This document shows, in pieces, positions 1 through 6,068 of a stretch of DNA of 42,218 nucleotides. Within the stretch, counting starts at the first letter, position 1; every line of letters begins with the position of its first letter. Location: positions 1-42,218 of the forward strand of contig JAJRYT010000042.1 of the NCBI GenBank assembly GCA_024275635.1. The letters run 5' to 3'. The notes beneath the pieces are model-generated. The model was not told where the DNA came from. It made no database searches and saw nothing but the letters and a program-made list of their open reading frames with translations. Both the position numbers and the translations under genes were made by a program. This DNA is from Chloroflexota bacterium (GTDB lineage Bacteria > Chloroflexota > Anaerolineae > Promineifilales > Promineifilaceae).

Positions 1-309
1 GCATTGTCGTCGTCATCGCTGTTGTCATTGGCATTGTCGTCGTCATCGCTGTTGTCATTGGCATTGTCGTCGTCATCGCTGTTGTCATTGGCATTGTCGT
101 CGTCATCGCTGTTGTCATTGGCATTGTCGTCACTGCTGTTGTCGTTGGCATTGTCGTCGCTGCTGTTGTCGTTGGCATTGGCGTCGCTGCTGTTATCGTT
201 GGCATTGGCGTCGCTGCTGTTATCGTTGGCATTATCGTCGCTGCTGTTGTCGTTGGCATTGGCGTCGCTGCTGTTATCGTTGGCATTGGCGTCGCTGCTG
301 TTATCGTTG
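1..309. repeat. 27/30-bp coding tandem repeat (minisatellite)
   Basis: Four identical 30-bp units occupy 1-120, followed by seven related 27-bp units from 121 to about 309, with a decayed unit after that. All unit lengths are multiples of three, so the minus-strand lipoprotein frame is kept; units encode 10 (NDNSDDDDNA) or 9 (NDNSSDANA) residues. The identical units lie at the window edge and the divergent ones lie nearest the folded domain, suggesting recent expansion toward the C-terminus. Confidence 0.95.
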
Positions 310-656
310 GTATTGGCGTCAGCAGCCCCGGTGGCCATGACACGGATGTCGCTGACGGCTAATTGGCCACCAACCATTTCATTAGCAACAACTTTAACAG
401 CATCGCCTACTTCAATATAAGTGGCCAATTCGTCACTAATGGGGATGGTATAACCTTCTACAATCATGCTGCCGTCTTCAATATCAATAACAGCTATTTC
501 ACCTTCGATTTCAACATTGACCGCAGCTACTTCCACAGGGGAAGTACTGGCAACGCTTGTGCTATTCAGAGAGCCAGTTTCCAATAATTCGGACGGCGTA
601 CAAGCTACTACGAATAAGGCAACTAAGACTAACAAAATCAATAAATTATTTTTCAT
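1..656 (-). CDS. Repeat-bearing lipoprotein with DUF5666-like domain (partial, 3' end off window)
   Basis: The minus-strand reading frame starts with ATG at 656-654, preceded by an AAGGA ribosome site about 8 nt upstream, and stays open to the left edge, so the C-terminus is missing. Residues 1-19 form a lipoprotein signal (MKNN, then a Leu/Val-rich stretch, lipobox VVAC with Cys19). Residues about 48-108 form a small beta-rich domain (EGEIAVIDIEDGSMIV, then IEVGDAVKVV) resembling DUF5666 metal- or polymer-binding lipoprotein domains. From about residue 112 onward the protein is a degenerate 9-10 residue repeat of Asn, Asp, Ser and Ala (units such as NDNSSDANA and NDNSDDDDNA), very acidic and probably disordered on the cell surface. 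The domain name is family knowledge from the sequence pattern; the function is unknown. The gene is easily missed because it has no stop codon within the window and the opposite strand is also open. Confidence 0.82.
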   Translation of the reverse strand, partial: MKNNLLILLVLVALFVVACTPSELLETGSLNSTSVASTSPVEVAAVNVEIEGEIAVIDIEDGSMIVEGYTIPISDELATYIEVGDAVKVVANEMVGGQLAVSDIRVMATGAADANTNDNSSDANANDNSSDANANDNSSDDNANDNSSDANANDNSSDANANDNSSDDNANDNSSDDNANDNSDDDDNANDNSDDDDNANDNSDDDDNANDNSDDDDN

Positions 657-766
657 GATATAAGTCCTTTTCACAATGAATTCCTTTTATTAAATAAATT
701 GAATGTATTTTGATGACACTCACTAACTAAGTTGCAGAAATGTTAAAAAAGTAACGATTGGTATTA

Positions 767-1083
767 GGTTCTGTTGACATCTGTGTAAGAATGGAATGGC
801 TGCTGATTGACAGCACAGTAGTTCAAGCGCATCCGTTGCAGCAGGAACGCTAAAGAAGAATAGCGGTCAAGTAAAGCAGGCGCTGGGTAAAAGCGTGGGT
901 GGATTTAACACCAAAATTCATGCCACAGTTGATGCGTTTGGAGATCCATTACGGCCGCTGTTGACCGGTGGGCAGAGAGGGGATGTAATCCAAGCCATCC
1001 CGTTGCTTGAAGGATTTGACTTTGCCGGCGTGATGGCCGACCGTGGGTATGATTATGGCTCAGATAGAAATATCAACAGAACC
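767..1083 (+). mobile_element. Internally deleted IS5-group element (MITE-like remnant)
   Basis: The ends are a perfect 11-bp inverted repeat, GGTTCTGTTGA at 767-777 and TCAACAGAACC at 1073-1083, each flanked by the dinucleotide TA (765-766, 1084-1085), which fits the TA target duplication of IS427-like IS5 elements. The 317-bp body encodes scraps of a DDE transposase: EWLLIDSTVVQAH in one frame from about 791, then KKNSGQVKQALGKS, GGFNTKIHATVDAFG and MADRGYDYG in another frame. The central catalytic region to the C-terminus, including the final Glu, is absent. It cannot be autonomous, but the intact ends could still be mobilised by a full-length relative. Confidence 0.85.
791..1072 (+). pseudogene. 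IS5-family transposase fragment, frameshifted and truncated
   Basis: Similarity to IS5/IS427 transposases is visible in two frames: IDSTVVQAH, holding the first catalytic Asp, from 791, and after a one-base frame change the block GGFNTKIHATVDAFGDPLRP with TGGQRGDV and ADRGYDYG, the second catalytic Asp region. The N-terminal part and everything after GYD are missing, so it is non-functional. It lies between the two inverted repeats of the element. Confidence 0.85.
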
Positions 1084-1223
1084 TAGGATACCTCCCCCCT
1101 CAAAATTAGAAGGTCACGTCCTGGTCACTTCCCACTCCCTGCTCCAACCGCTTCTTTATGTTTACTTTCTGCGGCCGGTTTGCTATTATAACACGGTAAG
1201 ACTCAGCCAAGAGGCCATAAACT

Positions 1224-3026
1224 ATGCGCGACAAAAAACATCATCCAAATTACCTTATTACGCTCATATTGAGCCTGTTATTGTTCGTCACCGCCGCCCG
1301 CACCCTGGCCCAGGAAACCACGCCACCCTACCTTGTCATCACCGGCAGCCAGGTGAGCAGCCCGCCCCTGATAGACCTGCACGTTTACGGCCTGGACGCT
1401 GCGGGCAGCCCGCTCAACCTGGCAGAACAAACCCTCAGCATAAAACACAACGGCGTGCCGGTTGGCCCGGCAGAAGTAACCAGCAGCGCCACTGGCGGCA
1501 CATTTACTGCCTTTCTGATTGACATCCCCCTTGGCGTAGCCGACCAGCTTCCGGCCATCCAGGAGGCCATCAAACAATATGCCAGCGCCCCCACGATGGT
1601 AGAAACAACCGATGCTGTTGCCGTGTATAAAGTGGGCGCCGCCGAAGCCGTTCAACTCCTGCCCCCAGAAACCTTCTACAACAGCGTACGCAACCTCTTC
1701 GCTGCGCCGCTGGAGCCGGAAACAGGCGCCACCGCCCTGGTAGACAGCTTAGGCGGCCTGCTGGAGCAGGTCGAAAGTCTTAAACTGCGTCCCGAAATGA
1801 CCCCCGCCATCGTCGTCATAACCGATGGGACAGACGTTGTCAGCGCCCGCTATGATGAGAACGAAATTGCCAAAAAAGCCGCCGATCTGGGCATTCCCAT
1901 CCACACTATCTGGTTGACTAATGAGAACCTGTCTCCGGCCAGCCAGCAGTTTGGGCAAGATTACCTGACCGCCGTCGCCGCCGGGTCGCGCGGCTTGACA
2001 GCTCGTCTGCAAGATACGGCCGATCTTATCGCCATCTGGAACCGCATCGCCAGTTTTCGTGAACAAACAATCATCAGCTATCGAGTTGATGATCTGACCA
2101 GTGGCGATTACCCGGTGGAACTCAGCCTGGACGGCAGTCTGGTCGTCCGCGTCGAAACGATGGTCACCGTCCCCGCCAACCTGCCGCAAATTGCGATCAA
2201 TCTGCCGCCGGAAAGCCGCGAACTGGCCCTGCCCAACCTGGACAAACCGGTGAAGTTGCGCTTCTCGACTACGCTGAACTGGCTGGACGGGGAGGAACGG
2301 AACGTGGCCGCCGCCCAGCTTCTAATCAACGGCACGGCTTACGATGTGCCGGTGACAGAAATCGCCCAATTTGATGTAGACGTGAATAATCTGGCTTATC
2401 AGGCCAACACGGTGCAGTTGGCCGTGTTGGATACGCAAGGTCTGCGTGTGACCAGCCCACCCATCGAGCTGATGGTCACGGAAGGGGCGAAATCAATACC
2501 GCCAGAATTACAGTCGAGCGGCAGTTTTTTGGGAATTGCGGGGCGGATTTTGCTGCTGCTGCTGGCGGTCGTTGGGCTGGGCATCGTGGTTGTGTATGCC
2601 GGGCGGCAGGGCTGGCTGTCGAACGTGTCAGCGGCTTTGCCGCGCGGGCCATCGCGGCGGAAGCGGCCGGCCCAGGCAGCTCCGGCGACGAAACCGGTGA
2701 TTGAAACCGTATCAACGCACGCCATCGCCCGCCTGGAGGTTCTGGAGACGGTCACCCGCACTCAGCCGGAGTTTGGGTTAGGGCAGGCGGTGGTGAAAAT
2801 CGGCCGTTCCCCCGCCCAGAGCAACATCGCCTTTGAGAACGACATCACCGTTTCCCGCCTGCACGCCAGCCTGCACCTGGAAGGCAATCATTACCGCATC
2901 TTCGACGAGCGTAGCGCCAGCGGCGTCTGGGTCAACGACCAGCAAGTGCCTGAATACGGTATCCAGCTTATGGACGGCGATGAAATTCACCTGGGCGCAG
3001 TTCACCTCCGCTTCCGTCAGCCATAA
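1224..3026 (+). CDS. Membrane-anchored VWA-like and FHA domain protein
   Basis: This 600-residue protein has a signal peptide or anchor (about residues 10-29, ending ARTLAQ). A long extracytoplasmic region contains a von Willebrand A-like fold (AFLIDIPLG at the usual MIDAS position, TPAIVVITDGTD and GIPIHTIWL further on). A transmembrane helix follows at about 433-460, then a basic Pro-rich linker and a C-terminal FHA domain (about 520-600). The FHA hallmarks are present: GRS, SRLHAS and SGVWVN, which bind phosphothreonine peptides in this family. The MIDAS Asp-x-Ser-x-Ser is degenerate, so metal-dependent adhesion is doubtful. The topology suggests an outside-to-inside scaffold recruiting Ser/Thr-kinase targets, but no kinase is nearby. 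The start ATG follows an AAGAGG site. Partner and function are unknown. Confidence 0.85.
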   Translation: MRDKKHHPNYLITLILSLLLFVTAARTLAQETTPPYLVITGSQVSSPPLIDLHVYGLDAAGSPLNLAEQTLSIKHNGVPVGPAEVTSSATGGTFTAFLIDIPLGVADQLPAIQEAIKQYASAPTMVETTDAVAVYKVGAAEAVQLLPPETFYNSVRNLFAAPLEPETGATALVDSLGGLLEQVESLKLRPEMTPAIVVITDGTDVVSARYDENEIAKKAADLGIPIHTIWLTNENLSPASQQFGQDYLTAVAAGSRGLTARLQDTADLIAIWNRIASFREQTIISYRVDDLTSGDYPVELSLDGSLVVRVETMVTVPANLPQIAINLPPESRELALPNLDKPVKLRFSTTLNWLDGEERNVAAAQLLINGTAYDVPVTEIAQFDVDVNNLAYQANTVQLAVLDTQGLRVTSPPIELMVTEGAKSIPPELQSSGSFLGIAGRILLLLLAVVGLGIVVVYAGRQGWLSNVSAALPRGPSRRKRPAQAAPATKPVIETVSTHAIARLEVLETVTRTQPEFGLGQAVVKIGRSPAQSNIAFENDITVSRLHASLHLEGNHYRIFDERSASGVWVNDQQVPEYGIQLMDGDEIHLGAVHLRFRQP

Positions 3027-3086
3027 CTTATACGGCATGAAGCGCAAAGAGTGGTATACTAATCAAGTCAAACACAGGGTACGTAA

Positions 3087-4145
3087 ATGGATGGCAACTC
3101 TCAACTATCAAGTCGAGCTGGTTTCGACCTCAAAAGACTCTCCCCAGAGTTACAAGCTCGGCTTGCGCCCTTGTACAAACAGGGGGAACCGGCCGAAAAT
3201 TACCTTAAAGCAAATGAGATTTACCAGGGGGATGCGAGAAGTTTACTCCAAAACATTAAACCGAACAGTGTGGCCTTGAGTGTATGGTCTCCGCCTTATT
3301 TTGTAGGCAAGGAATACGAAGCCGATTTAACATTTGCAGATTGGCAAAATTTATTAGCAACGGTTATTCAACGCCATTTTCCAATTATCAAACCCGGCGG
3401 GTTTTTAGCTATAAATATCGCAGACATCCTGGTATTTAAGGATTCATCCATGCCCCGCGTTCAGGCTGAGGTCGTGAGCAGGCGACGATCGTCAGTTACC
3501 AGGGAAGATATCCTAAAAGCCAAAGAAACACACCCGCATTTCAACCGATACCAATTGGCGGAATTTTTGGGCTGTAGCGAACAGACGATTGATCGTCGTC
3601 TCCACGGCAATAACATTCGCGGCGGAAAGTCAGAAACTCAAACCAGGGTCAAAATTGTTGGCGGACTCATTGAGAAATGGGGGTTGGACGCTGGATTTTA
3701 CCCCTACGATCGGCGGATTTGGGTAAAAGATGCTGCCTGGGAAAACTCTCGTTGGGCCAGTTTATCATACAGGTCAGTTGATGAATTTGAATATTTGTAC
3801 ATTTTCTGGAAACCAGGCGTTACTAAAGTAGACCGCCAGCGCTTGACTAAAAAAGAGTGGCGCGAATGGGGATCAAGGGGCGTTTGGAATATTCCTTCAG
3901 TCCGCGCTAATGACAATCACGAAGCCAAGTTCCCGGTTGAGATCCCGCGCAGAACAATCCGGCTGTTGACCGATCCAGAGGATGCGGTGTTGGATTGTTT
4001 TATGGGCAGCGGCACAACGGCCGTTGCCGCGATTCGTGAAAATCGTCAATACATCGGCATCGAATTAAGTCCCCAATACGTTGGACTGGCTCGAAAAAAT
4101 GCTGAGACAGCATCATTACAACTTCCCCTTCCCTTCAAAAACTAA
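3087..4145 (+). CDS. Type II DNA methyltransferase (SPPY class, probable N4-cytosine)
   Basis: This 352-residue protein has the two defining methyltransferase motifs in permuted (beta-class) order: catalytic SPPY at residues 68-71 (SVWSPPYFVGKEYE) and the S-adenosylmethionine loop DCFMGSGTT at 303-311 (FxGxG class). SPPY is typical of N4-cytosine enzymes, though N6-adenine cannot be excluded. An inserted segment at about 130-185 (YQLAEFLGCSEQTIDRRL) looks like a helix-turn-helix and probably belongs to the target-recognition region. The nuclease-like gene starts 3 bp after its stop, which makes a restriction-modification pair. The enzyme would protect host DNA at the site cut by that nuclease. 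Codon use is more AT-rich than the neighbours, consistent with horizontal acquisition. Confidence 0.88.
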   Translation: MDGNSQLSSRAGFDLKRLSPELQARLAPLYKQGEPAENYLKANEIYQGDARSLLQNIKPNSVALSVWSPPYFVGKEYEADLTFADWQNLLATVIQRHFPIIKPGGFLAINIADILVFKDSSMPRVQAEVVSRRRSSVTREDILKAKETHPHFNRYQLAEFLGCSEQTIDRRLHGNNIRGGKSETQTRVKIVGGLIEKWGLDAGFYPYDRRIWVKDAAWENSRWASLSYRSVDEFEYLYIFWKPGVTKVDRQRLTKKEWREWGSRGVWNIPSVRANDNHEAKFPVEIPRRTIRLLTDPEDAVLDCFMGSGTTAVAAIRENRQYIGIELSPQYVGLARKNAETASLQLPLPFKN

Positions 4146-4148
4146 AAG

Positions 4149-4862
4149 ATGTTCATAGACCCAAACGATTTACAGAACGATTCAGATAAGTTAGAAGAGA
4201 TCGAAAAGGCGTCATTGCGGCTTGTTGTCCAGGCAATTTATGACTATCGAGAAACGGCCGTCGAAATCTTCCGGGAAGAGCATGATTTAGTCGCCGATAT
4301 TGGCGAAGACATCACCCGGGAAGCTTTAGATAAACTGGGCATGTCAAAAATTGACCGGCGACTTTTTGGGAAAGTAGACTACAAGCGTGCCCGGTATATT
4401 TTTCATCCCGAATATGCCGTCAAACAAGCATTATTCATCGACTCAAAAGCAGAAAAGTTTAGCGGCCAAGGCACAGCTACTTTACAAACTTCTCAATTCT
4501 CCATGCGCGTGCGGCAAGTTCGCGGGGAGCAAGCGATAGACATTCCCGGTGATTTACCCATGATCCTTCGCGTCAGGGATGAAAGTTACATTACCACTAC
4601 AATTTTCGTGAAATATAATTACGCTGAAGACAACGACACGAACATTCTCAAAAACATCACTGTTTCGGCCGTGCCAAATGGCTTTTTGCAGACAAGATAC
4701 AATCCAACCGCCCAGGATACAATCTGGTTAGCCGGGCGCAATTCCCCCCTTCGCGGCGAGGCGTTCCGTGTGCGATTATCTTTTCGTCGCTTAAAAAACA
4801 AGGCTGGTTGGCGCGTCCAAAAACTCTCCCTCCCTCCAGAAGCGTTCTTTTGGAATGAATAA
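4149..4862 (+). CDS. Candidate type II restriction endonuclease, SfiI/BglI-like
   Basis: This 237-residue protein follows the methyltransferase by 3 bp. It carries a PD-(D/E)xK-type catalytic core: Asp77 (GKVDYKRAR) and Asp98-Ser99-Lys100 within ALFIDSKAEK. From memory, SfiI uses Asp79, Asp100 and Lys102 in a protein of similar size, so both position and spacing match with an offset of two. SfiI recognises GGCCNNNNNGGCC and works as a tetramer; transfer of that specificity to this protein is inference. The rest of the chain is beta-rich with basic stretches, as expected for a DNA-binding nuclease. If not SfiI-like, it is still most likely the cognate nuclease because of gene pairing. Confidence 0.68.
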   Translation: MFIDPNDLQNDSDKLEEIEKASLRLVVQAIYDYRETAVEIFREEHDLVADIGEDITREALDKLGMSKIDRRLFGKVDYKRARYIFHPEYAVKQALFIDSKAEKFSGQGTATLQTSQFSMRVRQVRGEQAIDIPGDLPMILRVRDESYITTTIFVKYNYAEDNDTNILKNITVSAVPNGFLQTRYNPTAQDTIWLAGRNSPLRGEAFRVRLSFRRLKNKAGWRVQKLSLPPEAFFWNE

Positions 4863-4887
4863 TTCTCTACATCAATCTGCCGCTTGT

Positions 4888-5115
4888 TTAACTTTTTCTA
4901 CGGGATTTTTTCCTGCTTTTTGAGACCAATTTAACGGCCGTATGTTGCGCTAAATCATCAACATCGGCCCGTAATGTAAATAGGTCCGTGTTTGTAACGT
5001 CAACAGTTTTTTGCACGTTGATTAGATTTTGAATTATGTGGCCGATTACCATTTCGACCGTAATCTTTTCAAGTCGCCACAACTTCAACAGTTCCTTTGG
5101 CGATATTGTACCCAT
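4888..5115 (-). CDS. Small basic protein of unknown function, divergent from the Xre gene
   Basis: This 75-residue protein starts at ATG 5115-5113 (MGTISPKELLKLWRLEK), chosen because AGAAGGA lies about 5 nt upstream; a longer frame to 5202 has no comparable site. The N-terminal half is a predicted amphipathic helix pair (ELLKLWRLEKITVEMVIGHIIQNLI), the middle is a second helix, and the C-terminus is a strongly basic tail (SKSRKKSRRKS). It converges on the nuclease gene and diverges from the Xre gene across a 97-bp spacer containing a perfect palindrome. No family is recognised. It may be a regulator or accessory factor of the restriction module, but this comes from context only. Confidence 0.6.
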   Translation of the reverse strand: MGTISPKELLKLWRLEKITVEMVIGHIIQNLINVQKTVDVTNTDLFTLRADVDDLAQHTAVKLVSKSRKKSRRKS

Positions 5116-5131
5116 TTTATCCTTCTCTTTG

Positions 5132-5150
5132 TGTTCGTTTTTAACGAACA
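5132..5150. promoter_or_regulatory. Palindromic operator candidate between divergent genes
   Basis: TGTTCGTT-TTT-AACGAACA is a perfect 8-bp inverted repeat with a 3-bp centre. It lies 17 bp upstream of the small minus-strand gene start (5115) and 62 bp upstream of the Xre gene start (5213). Its position suits autoregulation of both divergent genes by the Xre protein, like C-box control in restriction systems. Binding is inferred from position and symmetry. Confidence 0.55.
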
Positions 5151-5212
5151 TATGATAATAGATTTTCCCATCGATGTCAAGGGGATTGCAGTAAAGAATC
5201 ACAGAGGATCAT

Positions 5213-5428
5213 ATGCAAAGGCTTGGCGAGAAATTACGCGCTTTGCGTAAACAACGTGGTTTAAGTTTGAGGCAATTGGCTTCATTGTTGGAAGTTAATT
5301 CTTACAGTCATTTGTCTGAAATCGAAGGCGGCAGAAGTAAGCCTTCTGTGGAATTGCTTTTAAGATTGGCCGATTTCTTCGGCGTCACCACTGATCAATT
5401 GCTGAGGGATGAACTGGAAATTGACTAA
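5213..5428 (+). CDS. Xre-family HTH regulator (possible restriction-modification controller)
   Basis: This 71-residue protein is essentially one cro/C1-type helix-turn-helix domain: LGEKLRALRKQRGLSLRQLA (helices 1-2), NSYSHLSEIEGGRSKP (recognition helix with the conserved IE.G...P signature) and LLLRLADFFGVTTDQLL. The start ATG has AGAGGATC just upstream. Its length and fold match controller proteins of type II restriction systems and single-domain phage-like repressors. It follows the methyltransferase and nuclease genes but is separated from them by the convergent small gene. The upstream palindrome at 5132-5150 is the probable binding site. The downstream Nudix gene starts within 20 bp of its stop, so read-through transcription is likely. 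Confidence 0.85.
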   Translation: MQRLGEKLRALRKQRGLSLRQLASLLEVNSYSHLSEIEGGRSKPSVELLLRLADFFGVTTDQLLRDELEID

Positions 5429-5444
5429 CGCTACGGAACAATTC

Positions 5445-6062
5445 ATGGAATCTAAATGGCTGGCATGGGCGAAGCATTTACAGGCAATCGCTCAAAATGG
5501 GCTGACTTTTGCTGATGACCTGTTTGATGTGGAACGGTATGAACAAGTGCGGCAGATCGCGGTTGAGATTTTGGCTGAACATTCTAACCTGGACGCAACG
5601 CAAGCTAAAGCTATTTTTGCCAACGGGAGCGGTTACGCCACGCCGAAAGTTGATGTGCGCGGGGTTGTCTTCCAGGAGGATGCGATTCTGCTGGTTAAGG
5701 AACGGTCGGATGGCCTGTGGACGCTGCCCGGCGGTTGGGCGGATGTGAATGAGTCGCCGCGGGAATGTGTGGAGAAGGAGATTTTTGAGGAGTCTGGGTA
5801 TCGGACAACGGCCGTTAAACTTCTGGCCGTCTATGATCGCAACAAGCACCCTCACCCGCCCATCCCTCATCACACCTACAAACTTTTCTTCTTATGTAAC
5901 TTGACCGGCGGCCGGCCAACGTACAGCATTGAGACCAATGGGGTTGCTTTCTTTCACGAAGATGCTCTGCCGCCGCTTTCCATTTCACGGGTGACGCCGG
6001 AACAAATCGGCCGTATGTTTGATCATTACCGCCACCCCGATTGGCTGACCGACTTTGATTGA
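5445..6062 (+). CDS. Nudix hydrolase with N-terminal Nudix_N-type helical domain
   Basis: This 205-residue protein has an N-terminal helical region (WLAWAKHLQAIAQNGLTFA, residues 5-60) typical of ADP-ribose/nucleotide-sugar Nudix enzymes with a Nudix_N domain. The catalytic Nudix box at about 97-119 reads GWADVNE, then KEIFEESGY; it fits Gx5Ex7REUxEExGU except that Lys replaces the Arg. The catalytic glutamates are kept (Glu112, Glu115, Glu116). The start at 5445 is preferred because an upstream in-frame start would overlap the Xre gene. Substrate is unknown; nucleoside diphosphates linked to another group are usual for this family. It runs into the helicase gene with a 6-bp gap. Confidence 0.88.
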   Translation: MESKWLAWAKHLQAIAQNGLTFADDLFDVERYEQVRQIAVEILAEHSNLDATQAKAIFANGSGYATPKVDVRGVVFQEDAILLVKERSDGLWTLPGGWADVNESPRECVEKEIFEESGYRTTAVKLLAVYDRNKHPHPPIPHHTYKLFFLCNLTGGRPTYSIETNGVAFFHEDALPPLSISRVTPEQIGRMFDHYRHPDWLTDFD

Positions 6063-6068
6063 TGATAG

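Noticed and set aside
1..309. CRISPR array
   Set aside because: Repeats are directly adjacent without unique spacers and keep a reading frame; this is a coding minisatellite.
4..420. Ser/Leu-rich plus-strand reading frame across the tandem repeat
   Set aside because: It is the antisense reading of the minus-strand lipoprotein repeat; it has no signal, ribosome site or folded domain, while the minus strand has all of these.
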